Positions 1 to 12,512 of a stretch of 64,000 nucleotides of DNA are shown piece after piece. The position numbers and the translations under genes were made by a program. How positions within the stretch are numbered: position 1 is the stretch's first letter; the number at the start of each line of letters is the position of its first letter. The notes below the pieces were generated by a model that worked only from the letters and a program-made list of their open reading frames with translations, was not told the origin of the DNA and did not search any database. The stretch is from Tigriopus japonicus (taxonomy: Eukaryota > Arthropoda > Copepoda > Harpacticoida > Harpacticidae): the NCBI GenBank assembly GCA_010645155.1, contig CM021321.1, positions 1,171,986 to 1,235,985 on the forward strand, read 5' to 3'.

Positions 1-931
1 GGGCGTAGTGACAGACTTGTTCAATGTCGACGGTCATCTTAAGGCTGAAGGTAACAATCCTCCTACCCATCTTTTTAGCACCATCCGTCAGATCCTCCCC
101 TATATGATCCCGACTTGTATTTATTTCGGAGGCCAAAGGAAGATCGGCAAATGTCAATCGCAAGCTTATTGCTTGTGGGAACTATTTTGCCCCTTGTAAA
201 TAAACGCAATACCAGAGCACGTTCAAAATGACACAGGAGAAATGACCGATAGAATTGTGTTTGGAAGATCTGTAATTGAAATCTCCACTGGGACCAATCT
301 CAGAGCTGAACATTCGTAACTCTAGCCAAAATATCTCTCACTAAAGGATTCGCCTGTTTCAAGTGCATTCTTTTTTGTATTTCATTGATAGATTATTGAA
401 AGCGCAAAAGAGGGTTCAACCTTCTAGGTGGCACGCCTTGTCACGATAGAAATAGAGCAAAAAAAGACCTTTGATAACGTTGAAAACTGCAGCCATTGCG
501 AAGCTGTCGTTGGTCTCTCGATTACTCGAAGTAATTTTACCCCACGACCCTTTCATTGGAACTCGAAGCGAAGCTAGTTGCATGCATGTATAGTGCATAC
601 ATTTAAAATCTCCCATCTCTGTCGTTTCTTAGCCAAGAGATAACAAGGTCCAAGAGAGTGTTTCTGCTCAGTGCGTTCCTCGTCTCTTCAGGGCAAAAAG
701 CAAATGATTTGGAAGGATGTAATTGATGGGGAAAAGGGTGATTTATCGGCTCCAATCGTGGATGTTCCCCTTTCTTTTGACTTTGAAAGTACTAAGTTAA
801 AGGGTGACGTTGCTAATTGACGTACCGTTTTGTGCACTGTGCACCAGAGCGGTCCAAAAATCAGTGGTTCTTCCTTCAATTCAAGCGAAACTCTCACCAT
901 GTTACGTTTTTCTTTCTTTTCTTCTTTGTAG
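1..931. other. Upstream flank of the CrebA-like gene, no coding region seen
   Basis: I see no convincing coding exon here; the short open frames have no recognisable composition or motif. The stretch ends in a pyrimidine-rich tract and an AG at 930-931, which is the acceptor of the first CrebA-like exon seen. It is therefore probably intron or 5' untranslated sequence of that gene, and its true first exon may lie left of the window. Confidence 0.4.
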
Positions 932-933
932 AC

Positions 934-3900
934 ATGGAAACAGAATGTTACCCGTGCATTCCAATGCATTCAGCCTCGAATCAACAAAAGAACAATTCGT
1001 CCTCGTTGCTCAAGCATCCTCAAATACAGCCTTTGGCCGACGAGAACATCACCATCAAACACGAGCCTTTGGATTCGGAAGAAAACATTAATGTGGTCGA
1101 TGACGATGTGTCAAGTGGCAACAATCGAGCTCCCAAAAATCCTGGATTTCGGTTCACCAGCAGTCTAAACAATCAGAACAAAATGTTCCTTAGTCACAAC
1201 AACAATATCAACAATAACAATACCAGCAGTAGTATCAGTAGCAACAACAACAACACCAACAACAATCACATTCACCACCACAACAATCTGAACAACTCCA
1301 TCCACAGTAGTAACAATAATAGTTCCAACAATAGTTCTCCATCGTCAGTTCTGACCACCACAGTCAATGGCAACACTGTCTTTCTTCGTCAAGAGCAACA
1401 CACCGTGCAATTAGCGAGGGTGAGTAATTCAACCATCATATACTATGTTACTGTAGTACAACATTTTACGTAATTATTTTGACTTTTCATCCAAGTCACG
1501 CTCTGGTTCAATTAAATTTCGTATCATCCGAATATCACCGATCGATCGAGTGAGATTCTCTAGATGTATGAATGGAAAAAGCCGCCCTGTCAGCAAGCCT
1601 CTCATTTTTTGGGGTAGTCGATTCGCTTGGAGGTCTTGCTAAAGGTCACATTCATGTTTTGCGCCAATGAGATTGAAATTGGAATGATTTTTTTGAACAT
1701 TGCTTATGATGCACTTGAGCTTACCAAAGGTCATTCTCAAAGACAAGAAGTCATCCTCAACCGAGATGGGATCGTGACTAAATTCAAGTTTGGCTTCATT
1801 TTCGCCAGAGCTAGTTGGTCCAATTCTGCCTGATTGCATAAAGGACTCGAGGGGTTCCTAGTCATACAAAATCCAAAGAACAAGCCGTAACCGGTGTTGT
1901 CACACACGTCCGTCCATATTTCCCAACAAGAAAAGACGAATGACAAATCGTCATCATATTGAACATGTTGATCTATTAGCTCGATGGCCGATGATTGCTC
2001 AACCTCGCCCCAATGCAGTCATTGCTGGCCACCTGATCCTACCAATGGAGTGTCAGCGTTGAATGAATTGACCCCCAATGGTTGGCAGTGCCAAAAGAAG
2101 TGAGATTTTGAAGAGTCGCCTTTGTTCTTGTTACCTCCTCCGCCCTTTATTCTATTGGTTCAATCACAGATCCCTTTCTAAGCCCATGACGAATGGACAT
2201 GATAGGAATAACTAGACACACACTATGTTTGAAAATGCTACTTCCAGTATTAAACAGCATATAGCCAGTTGGGCCACATTAGGAAGTTGCCATTCAAGTC
2301 CGGTTTGGCTAAACATACTCTTCAAGAACAATGCCATGCAGGATGTCGAATGAAGCATTGATTCATTCGGAAGATGTCTGCGCGAATTGGCGAACTGCTT
2401 AACGTTCAACGGCGTCAAAACAAAAGATCCCTCTGTCACTTTGAAGCTGAAGGAGAGGAGTGATTGTTGGATCAGATTTCGAAATAAGATCTCTCTTCTG
2501 ATGCACTTCATGATGGCTATAAAATAATAATCATAGCAAACTGTTTGGGCATATATCCTTGAATAGGGTCATATCTACCTCCAAGGGTGAAGTACAATGA
2601 GTACATGCAGCGAAACGTGCTCAGAAGCTCAGTTTTCTTTGGTCTCGTCGGATTGCAGCTTGGGATAAAGTTTTCACGATGACCTGCATTTATGATGAGG
2701 GAAAAGATCACTTATATCCAGCATGTTTGAAGGGTCGTTACTTGGATCAAAATGGCAAAATGGCAATCAAACCGGGTAATTTGCGGCAAAGTTCAGCTTG
2801 GTCAAGTGATGGCTCCAAAAGTGATTGGAACAGGTTCCATGTGTTGATTAAATGGCCGAGTTTCTTTGAAGCTATTTTCGACCGGTTCATTCATGATGAG
2901 GCATGCTGCACGTTTGTACTGAGTAGCCTTTCTCATACAGAAAATGAGGGCCATGAAAGTCAATACAATGGCCTCGGGCGAAAGCCTTTTATATTTTGCT
3001 CATTTGAACTCGCAATCGATGTAACAGGAGTAGGAGTAGTAGGTGTAGTCCTTTGATTGGAGTTGGTGGGCTCTCAATGGTCAAGAGGTGAAGAAAGAGG
3101 TTTTGTTACTCAAGGACATTGAATCCTAAAGTATGCATACGTACAACCTGCCTCAAGGGGAAAGTGACCTCAATCCTTTTGAAACAAGTACGTAAGTAAA
3201 TGAATAATGGGCTTCAGGGTCTATGCAACCAATATCGGAAATAGCTACTTGTACTTGTAAACCTTTCCAATCGATCTGACTGCTTTTCGCTTGGCCTCTT
3301 AACATACAATTTTCAATTCTTGGATCGTATTCCGCGTGGAGAAATATCGCCGAAGAATGTTTCGAAGCGAATTCATGGCTCGTGAAGTCGTTGTGAGTGA
3401 GACGAAAACGCAAGAGGCAATTCGTTCGATTCTATTTCCAACGAGAGTGCAAGAGGCTTAAAAATGTCGATGGCTCTGAGCTGAATGTGTCAAGGCCTCT
3501 TGAAGCTGTGAGCAAAAGTGCCAAATCATGGCCAAAATCAATTTGCAGGCCTTTAAACAATACTGGGCTGAGCAAACACACGGGGAAAACCGACTTTGAT
3601 TGGTGTGCAGCATTTCGAATTCTTCAGGGGGAAATGTACTCCATACTCATCCCAGAGGAAATTGAAAGTTTTTTTCGGTGTCCAACGTAGTTAAGCCGCT
3701 ATGCGTTTTCCTCATTTTAATTTTGGAAGCATCTTCATGGTTGATAACGAGTCTGAGAGATTCTCACCGGTTTTCAACTACGTGGCTCATGGCAATGAAG
3801 CCCATTTTTTGACGTAGTTTATTGCTTAATTTCAAGTTTCGACTCGGAAAATTAGCGCTCATAACAATTTATGGCGAGTTGGATCGTGGCAAAACTGCAA

Positions 3901-6900
3901 AATTGCCTTTTGATGAGCTTGATCAAGAGAAAGAGAGAGAGAGAGAGAAACGGAGAGCCAGGGGAAATCGGGAAGAAATGCTACTATATTGCTGACTCTT
4001 GACATCTCCAGACTTGATCCTCATCCCTAACATAGTACAACGCGTTTCAATAAATGAATGGAGCGGATGTTGCTTTACATTGCATTTACTGTTACTAACC
4101 GTACAGTGGTTCGAATCTCCCGCTAAAAATTAATGTGCCTGTTGTTACCAATATAATTCACGCCGAGACTTTTTCAAACCGACCTAGCGACATTCAGCTT
4201 TTTTCTTGAACACAGCCCAAGTGGGCTTTTGAGCACCACTTGTGCCTCAAGGATGACAATGTCTAGCCAGTGATGAGGGGAAAAAATCTTCGATTAGAAC
4301 TGGTATTGCTTTAAATTGCATGATGGCCTTCAGATTCTCAAGCTGGCATTGTCGGATTCGTAGACGGTCTTGAGACAAAAGAGCTAATCCGAAATTGATC
4401 ATTCATTACTTTGATTCTTTCACAGTCGTCCTCGCTTTCCTGGGGCACGCACATTCTAGGCAAATAAATTTTCCATGTTCAAATTCATAAATGCGAATGA
4501 TTAATCTTCTTTCCTGGGCCGACCTCCTCCTCCACCTAAAGCCAAACGTATAAGGAAGGCCCAGTCAGACAAGCAAAATATGCCATTTTCGTGGTGCTTT
4601 TGATTATACCTACACAAAGCAAGCAAGCAAGCAAGCAAGCATAAGCTCCCAGCAAGCTAGCAAACGAGCAAGCACGATGTTTCCAAGTGATCCTTCGACA
4701 TCAAACTATACATGGCCATCCAATGGTGTGGTTTTATTTTGGGGGCACAACGCCGAAAACTTGATAAATTACTCGAGATTTCATGCCTAGAAAAGGTACA
4801 TTGCTTCAAACAGAGACGGGGGCTGATGATGTTGATGATCATGATGATGATGATGATGATGATGATAATCCCAACAGTGTAAATTCTGAACCATTAGAGA
4901 TCCCATTGACAAGGCTAAAAATGAAAAGCCTGCACTCACATTTGATATTCAAATGCATCGTGTAGCAAAGAAATCCGCCTCGATTGACCGGGCGTGGTGA
5001 AAAATAGCACTCACAATCCTCCTGTCTTGAAAGATTTAGCTCTTTTTTGGCTTGGCGTGAACCTCTGATCCCTGCTTTGGGTCTGCAGACAATCTGGCAT
5101 TGCATTTTATGACTTGCAACTGCAAAAATGATTCTCATCGTGTTTTAAACCTCCGATCTGTGGTGCAGTTACTCGGGGGATAAGATCTAATCTCGAGATT
5201 AATGAGTCAGTAATAGAATCACCGGAAGAAGATCCGGCCAGAGTTTTTTTTTCGAATAATTATTAGTCTGAGAACCTGAGAACAAAGCTGATTCAACCCA
5301 TATGATTAGGCGACCGCAATGTGCCCTAAAATTAAGTCCAGAATTGATCTGAATTGTGAAATGACTGGTTTTCCTTGCCGGTCAAAAATGAACTTTTTGG
5401 GGATTTAAAATACTGAGGGTGAAAACAAAAGTCTGGCCGAGAGATCTTTATCTAATTTTTCACGTGGAACTTTCTCGGCCATTTTGACAACTAAGAAAAC
5501 CTTTGATTGATTTTACGGGGGATTAAGGTTTTAGGACTTGTTTCACGAGATCTGGACGATGAAACCGGAGCCATCCTAATAAATAAGGGTCTCTTTATCA
5601 CTTTGCCCGCGCTACAACCCCGACCGACCACGTAAGAAGGTAGAAAGGCATCTACAGTATTCTAGCCAAAGTATATTGTGTTCCATATAAACGTGCTCTC
5701 ATGATTCATGGCTACTTTTAGATTCATTTCGGTCACTTGGTCTTTAAACGGCGCGATTTTGTTTAGACGAGAAAGTGAAAGGGTAGTAGTACCTTCCGAA
5801 ACTAGTTTGAATATAGCAGCTTGTTAAAATCAAGTGCTACTATGGGTACAAACCTACGTCCATTAAAGAATGGTAATGGAATCAAATAAAAGTGTTTTTG
5901 TTGGATGGACCAAGAGCATCCTGGTCTGCAGAATGAATGCGCGGGAAGTCCCAATAATTTAGTGCTTAATCGTTCTCCATGTGATCGTGAGCGGAGTGTA
6001 TGTAGATATGTTCTTAGTACAGTGTAAGGCTTTAAGAAAGAATAGGTACTATGAAGACGCAAGAGCGAGCACTTGGAGCTCAAGCGAGTCCTTGAGCTAA
6101 TTAGAGATTCTGGGTACCTTACAAAATGATAAGAATGATGAAGGTCTGGATTGGTTTTGAGTGAGACAGGCAGAGAGAGAGAGACAGAGAATCCGAGTTC
6201 GAGGTCCAAAGTGAAACATTTGTCTGTGCCAAAAGACGCCAATTTTTCTGACGTCCGAGGACTGCCAACTTGTTTTTGCACCACCAACATAAGATCAAGG
6301 CCTAATTCTGAACCTTTCTCTCATCTCACGATTTTAAAAATGTACTTTCATCTGTCATCCGATCAGAGGGAGCGACAGTTTCCTATGATTCGATTTTCAG
6401 CTAGTAACTTCTGCATTTCTCGCAAAAACAAACTGAAGATTTCTCTTTTTTGAAGAAATGTAATAATGCTTTTTTACATTTTAACATTATTTAAAAAATG
6501 AGGCACTTGGATTTGCTAATATCTGCACTTTCCTGCTCGCTATTTCGATGGCCAATATACGTCCATGGGTCGCATCTTTTTTTAAGTTTTGCAAAAAAAT
6601 GTATGTGAGTGTCATAAATTGTTCCAAAAACACAAAACTTGACTCTCAGTGAATGAACGTTGTGCCATCTTTCCCTTCATTGAAGTACAATTAGTTAATT
6701 CAACCTCATGGAGTGAATTTACAATCAGTAAATTCCACAAAAATAAGGTGCGTGAACCATTTTTACAAAAGTTTTCCAACAATTTACTTAGAAAATCAGG
6801 AAAATTTCATGACATTAAATTCTCAATGAATGTCATTCTCATTTGCAACTCTTGGCCAGCTCTTCAGTTGATATCGTTGAAAATGATTGTAATGCCGAAA

Positions 6901-9900
6901 GTGTTTCTAGTCATTTTGACAATGCCAGTCAACTTGAGGAATGGCAACAAAAAGATGAAGATGCAAGATCTAAACCTGTCATTTCAAGTCATTGTCTAGG
7001 GCTGAAAATAGATAAAGTAGTTTTCAATTCATGTTGGTAAACGCTCAGAATAGAATGGAAATTGCGTCAAAACCACTTTGAAGATGGTCTTAAAATCTTG
7101 ATGACGCACGAGCACCTGGTAAAGGTCATCTTCATCTGGCAGAGCGCAGTGGAAAATGGCTTCCAGCAGGTTTGAGCTTGGCTTGAGGTGCACAAGAAGC
7201 TGGATATTTTCACTCGGGATCGAGATAAGGAAGTCAATCGTTTTGGGTTGAAAAAAGTCTAAGCGGGTCTAGTCTTTGACCTTCAGAAGCAGAGATAGAT
7301 CATCTGCAGGAACCCTCTTGCTTTGGTGTACGATGCTGGGCTGTTACTACGTCTAGTGCTTCTCCTGCTACTGCAATGATTTCTTTCATTCGGTCAGATT
7401 TTCAAGCAATTGAGTGAGGGAAGGTAAACTTACCTGAAGTAAGGGACGTGATACCCATATTACGAGACAGGACTAAGCCTTCAATTCAGATTTTGACCCC
7501 GTAGAGTCAGAGAAGAAGCTTTTATCCAACCCTTCAATTTATCACTAGCGCTTGGAAGGTCATAAAGCTAAAACATTCATATACTTACTTCCGTCCAATA
7601 TAGGTTTGAAATTCTAAAAAGAGATCAGAAACCAGTTTATTGTATCGTGCTTTTTTAATGAATGGAAAAAACCTGCACCAACTGTTATGTTGATTGGTTT
7701 TCGAGATGGTCAAAGATATAACTAGTGTGGAATGTTGAGCACCGTTTGACATTCTTTTCCAAAAGATCTGACTTTCTGAATGAAAAGACTTGAAACTTGA
7801 GTTGGTGTTTTGCGTACTATGCGTATCCGACCAAAAATGGTGCTAACGTACGTTTTCATCTTATTTGTACGTGAGTGAGTACTTCATAAAAACTAGGAAT
7901 TGGCTCGCGTGTCTGCTGGGCGAGTGCCAGTTCGCTGAATTTAAGCAAAACCTTGTGGCGGGGATTCTTGTTTGGGGGAAAGACGCTTATCTAACAGACC
8001 TAACTATCTTCAAGTCAGGGTTAGGTGAGGGCCTTGCCAATCCGACTAGAAATGGTTCCAACGTACGTTTTCATCTAATGCCGTACTTGAGAACTTCATA
8101 ANNNNNNNNNNNNNNNNNNNNNNNNNNNNNNNNNNNNNNNNNNNNNNNNNNNNNNNNNNNNNNNNNNNNNNNNNNNNNNNNNNNNNNNNNNNNNNNNNNN
8201 NNNNNNNNNNNNNNNNNNNNNNNNNNNNNNNNNNNNNNNNNNNNNNNNNNNNNNNNNNNNNNNNNNNNNNNNNNNNNNNNNNNNNNNNNNNNNNNNNNNN
8301 NNNNNNNNNNNNNNNNNNNNNNNNNNNNNNNNNNNNNNNNNNNNNNNNNNNNNNNNNNNNNNNNNNNNNNNNNNNNNNNNNNNNNNNNNNNNNNNNNNNN
8401 NNNNNNNNNNNNNNNNNNNNNNNNNNNNNNNNNNNNNNNNNNNNNNNNNNNNNNNNNNNNNNNNNNNNNNNNNNNNNNNNNNNNNNNNNNNNNNNNNNNN
8501 NNNNNNNNNNNNNNNNNNNNNNNNNNNNNNNNNNNNNNNNNNNNNNNNNNNNNNNNNNNNNNNNNNNNNNNNNNNNNNNNNNNNNNNNNNNNNNNNNNNN
8601 NNNNNNNNNNNNNNNNNNNNNNNNNNNNNNNNNNNNNNNNNNNNNNNNNNNNNNNNNNNNNNNNNNNNNNNNNNNNNNNNNNNNNNNNNNNNNNNNNNNN
8701 NNNNNNNNNNNNNNNNNNNNNNNNNNNNNNNNNNNNNNNNNNNNNNNNNNNNNNNNNNNNNNNNNNNNNNNNNNNNNNNNNNNNNNNNNNNNNNNNNNNN
8801 NNNNNNNTCTCTTTCCAAATTTCCTCGGCTGATTTCAATGTTCAAGCGTGTGTTTCGCCACAACCAGTCTGACAGTGGTAGCAGATTCATTCATTGACGG
8901 TCATTGCGTGCAATGGAATGATGTTTTTTTTTACGTTTTCAAACCAATTTGCGGACGAGTTCCGTTTTTTCCAGCTCTCGTAAACATTAGCTTTATTATT
9001 GCCATAGCATTGAATTGACAATGATTTTTCCTAATATCCTGTTTCATTCATCTTGCAGCCGAAGCATCCTCAAAGCCTCCTGAAACAGAAACCAGTCACC
9101 CATACAATTCTCGTCACCACACCCACGGTGGTCCCTTCGCTTGCCACGGGGACGGGTCTACCCCCCACGACCACGACCATCATCACCACCCGCAACATCA
9201 CCCCCATTTCAAGCCAAGGGTTGGTTGTGACCAATTCGGCCAACTCTTCGTGCTCTTCCTTGTCGCCGGCCTCTTCGTCGGCCTCTTCATCCTCGTTATC
9301 ATCCTCTTCGTCTTCGTCGTTATCGCCTTCCTCTCATGTCAATAGCAAACTTCTGTTCTCGCGTTTGAGTGGACAACTCCCAAAGTGTGAATTGGGTCTG
9401 GGCGTGTCCACGGCTTTTTCAGGCTCGTTAAGTAACAGTAGTAGCTCCGCCTCCAGTCCAACAGGCAGCTTCACTGGTGGAACAACGACAATCAATACCC
9501 ATGATGGTTTGAATGGCTTCAAGACCAACTCAAACCCTTTCCTTGGCAGTTGCTTGTCAAATCGGGCTCCAATCACCACCGACTTGATCTCCAATCAACC
9601 TGTGAGTCTATTACAAACATTGGATTTCCCCATTTGAGTCGGTAGTTGAAGCTGCATAAGGGCGATATTGTTCCCGGGTTGTAATGAACCCTTCTGGAGC
9701 AAAGTGAGTCGACCTCATTGAGAAATGCATGATGTAGAGCGAGTTGCCTTGAAAAGTTCCGACCGAAATCAGAGATCGTGGTTGTGGAGATTTTTTCCAA
9801 ACCAATTTGTAATTGAACGAGAAGCAAGGCCGAGGGGCTTCTTGTCTGGCCACGAAAACTCTTGCTCTACGGACCAATCTCTCTCTCTCTCTCTTCGACC

Positions 9901-11158
9901 AAGCTACAGTACCTCTTTACCCACCTTCCAACAAGTCAGCGGTAGCAAGAATAAGAGTTGAAGTACATGCACTCTGTTTTACCGGCAATGAGAAGCAGGC
10001 CAAGTTTGAAATTGAAATTTCGTGGTCTCAACCACAGGCAAACATGACTTCACTCAATTCATGACATTATTGTTATCGCCTCCTTCTCTCTCTTTCTCTC
10101 TCTCCTTGGATCTCCTCCCGCCCCTTCGTACATTTTTTTACCTCACCAGTTTGGCCCAATTTTTGAATATGGTATTTTTCATCTTCTGTTTTAGGCTGAT
10201 TCTAGCGGGATTTTGATCCTCACAGATGAGGAGAAAAAAACTCTGATCTCCGAAGGATATCCTATCCCAAGCAAATTACCTTTGACCAAGTCTGAGGAGA
10301 AATCACTGAAGAAAATCAGGCGGAAAATCAAGAACAAGGTTCGTGTTTCTCAATTTACCTCATCATTAGCGAAAACATCCTACCTAGCCTTGAACAAAGA
10401 GTTCGTTATAATTAGAGTGGAAAAAAAACAACGTTGGAGATCATTCATTCGTGATTTTGTTTCTCGTGTAGCCTGTGACATTTAACGATGATCCCAATGG
10501 CACGTTTTCGGAAGTTTGTTCCGACTCTTTTTTTGAGTGTCTCAAGGATATTGGTCGTGTGTAGCGCTCACGGCCTGCCTGACAGAAACATTAATGGACT
10601 GAGAACAAATTCTCCCAAGCGTTTTCTAAAAACAGGAAAATCCAATCCAATTAATTCTCCATTAAGTCACGGCATGGCCAAATTGACAATCAGGATCAGA
10701 CTTCATCACGTATACGCCAGTCTGTCTCAATGAAATCGGCCTTCTTTATCAATGCGATGTTCAATGTTCGTTTGCAGATCTCCGCCCAAGAGAGTCGAAG
10801 GAAAAAGAAGGAGTTCGTGGACACTCTGGAACGACAAGTCGAGGTGGCATCCCAAGAGTTGGGCGAATACAAACGAAAGTGCGAGGTTCTCGAGAAGGAA
10901 AACGCCTCTCTTCAGAGTCAGCTTCGGAGTCTACGGGCTATGGTGGTCGGTTCATCGAAAGAGCCAAACCAAATCGTCCACCAACAGATGCAACAACAGC
11001 AACAACACGAGCCGCTGGACATCAAGTCCGAACCGCTGGAAGCGATGTCCAGTAAGTCTTCGTTTTCGACGTCTTGCAAAGGTTGACCAGTTACGGGATC
11101 TTTCATTTTGAGATGGCTTTATTTTTCAGGTCCCATTGATGGCATTGGATTGGATTAA
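934..11158 (+). CDS. CrebA: CrebA / CREB3L1-2-like bZIP transcription factor, five exons
   Basis: Predicted transcription factor of the CREB3L/CrebA family; Drosophila CrebA drives secretory-pathway genes. Exons with coherent GT-AG phases: 932-1419, 9059-9601, 10195-10338, 10778-11051, 11130-11158, giving about 491 residues from the ATG at 934. Residues about 350-391 carry the family block before the basic region ([17 protein letters not shown]). The basic region and zipper ([13 protein letters not shown], then regular leucines) span about 382-445. The N-terminal half is low-complexity: Asn/Ser/His runs in exon 1 and Ser/Thr runs in exon 2, typical of an activation region. Two [14 protein letters not shown]-like motifs resemble SUMO sites. 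The protein ends about 45 residues after the zipper with no hydrophobic segment. Mammalian CREB3L1/2 are ER-anchored there; Drosophila CrebA, as I recall, is not. The start is uncertain because exon 1 opens right after an acceptor, and the assembly gap could hide an exon. Confidence 0.88.
4617..4640. repeat. AAGC microsatellite
   Basis: Six perfect copies of the tetramer AAGC in the CrebA intron, followed by degenerate AGCAAGC units to about 4675. Confidence 0.85.
4822..4868. repeat. GAT microsatellite
   Basis: A run of GAT trinucleotides with one GTT and one CAT interruption. It makes an Asp-rich open frame that is not a gene. Confidence 0.85.
7817..8100. repeat. About 212-base tandem repeat abutting the gap
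   Basis: The segments 7817-7888 and 8032-8100 align along their length: both contain AACGTACGTTTTCATCT and end with ACTTCATA, at a constant offset of 212 bases. The second copy stops one base before the run of N, so the array probably continues into the gap. Confidence 0.65.
8102..8807. other. Assembly gap (706 N)
   Basis: Unresolved bases inside the large CrebA intron. The open frames reported across it are artefacts of N translation. Confidence 1.
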
Positions 11159-12338
11159 CTGAACTTGAATCCAATGACGAGCCGTCAATTGAATTTCGAA
11201 GATGAGCTTCGTTGAGTCTTAGAATCATTTTCAATTCTTAGCATCCGAGATATTATCCTAGAAGACCAAGCTCACCACTATAACCATCACCACCATTCCA
11301 ACCAATTCCCATTCTCGTTGTTTTCTCTTGCCATGCATTAAAGACATTCATGGGGTTGGTGCTTGAGCGACGGACGCCTGTTGTTCCCATGTCCCAAAAA
11401 ATGAAGATTGTGACTTAACGAAGAGCCTGCTATGCTTAGAGGCTTTTAGTACTGTATATAAGCGAAGGCATCGTTTTTGATGCTTAACTTTGATTCTCTA
11501 CGTCTTCTTTCTCTTCCTCGGCCGTCATCAAACATTTTAGCCAATTTGGGATAATCATCATCTTCGTCATTGCTTCTTGTCTTGGTTTTATTTTTCATTC
11601 CTGGAAACTCAGTAAAAATGTGTCTACATCTAATCACCCGAGTTGTGCCTTGTGGTCCAAAATTAAATTTTAGGCTGTGAAACGTCAAAAAAAAATTGTA
11701 AAACTCTGTACATAACAGCAGATGCTTTGAGTAAAAGAAATCGTTTTTGAACTGAAAATAATACCCGACTTCCATTTCATCCATGCCTTGCTGCAAACAA
11801 TGAGAAATCGATGCATTTATGAATATTGCAATCCAGTCTCGTTTATCAATTGCTCCAATTTGTCCACGAGGTTGACTCTGGTTTTCTGCAACTCTGACCT
11901 GCGTGCAATGACGAAACCTTTTCTAGATGTCATTATTTGCTTTGATATCGATTCAACGACCATATCTCTACACATTGGGACCACACATATCTTTTTTTGA
12001 GAGCCTCAAGCTTCCCAATTCATCCACATAGTCACAATTAACTGCTCCTGGTTTGATTTTTTTCGACCCAACAAGCGATTGTTAATATTGGTTACCATGT
12101 TTTGTACATAGCCTTTTACAGATATTTTCAACGTTATTTCGCAATCATTATTGACCGCTATTTCTATATCGATATTATATTTTCATTTCGCCCTCTTGTT
12201 TAAGGACTCAGCTCCCATCCTCCAACTTCCAGCCTTGAGTGTTGTGTATTGATTGTATGGGTTTTTTGTTGTCGGATTGCTGAACCTCGCTCCTCTCCGT
12301 TGTCCATATTGTAACATAATACTTATTTATCGGGAAAA

Positions 12339-12348
12339 AATAAATAAA
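12339..12348 (+). promoter_or_regulatory. Polyadenylation signal of the CrebA-like gene
   Basis: Two overlapping AATAAA hexamers about 1.2 kb after the stop codon, the first good overlapping pair downstream on this strand. Assignment to this gene is inferred from position. Confidence 0.5.
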
Positions 12349-12512
12349 TCCAAAAACCGGATCCACATGGTTCTGCGTTTATTTTGCTCTCTTTTTGTTC
12401 TCTCTTTCAATGTGTTGCGCAGTAACTATATTGGGCAATGGAGGCTGTTGGCTGGATGGACTTTTGTGACTAGTTCCAAAAGGAAGGGCAAGTGTCCAAT
12501 AAAAAGTCTTGA

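Larger units (their letters stand above)
1420..9058. other. Large first intron of the CrebA-like gene
   Basis: 7.6 kb between two phase-matched CrebA exons. It contains simple repeats, a tandem repeat running into an assembly gap, and several open frames up to 162 codons (for example 5802-6290 on the minus strand) that show no family motif and look like chance. No nested gene is supported. Confidence 0.6.

Noticed and set aside
4095..4130. Possible tRNA T-arm (GTGGTTCGAATCTCCC)
   Set aside because: No D-arm, A box or acceptor stem can be drawn around it.
5802..6290. 162-codon open frame on the minus strand
   Set aside because: It lies inside the CrebA intron, has no domain, and has Ser/Leu-rich composition expected of chance readthrough; no start or promoter context.
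8071..8890. Two open frames of about 260 codons
   Set aside because: They consist almost wholly of the N gap.
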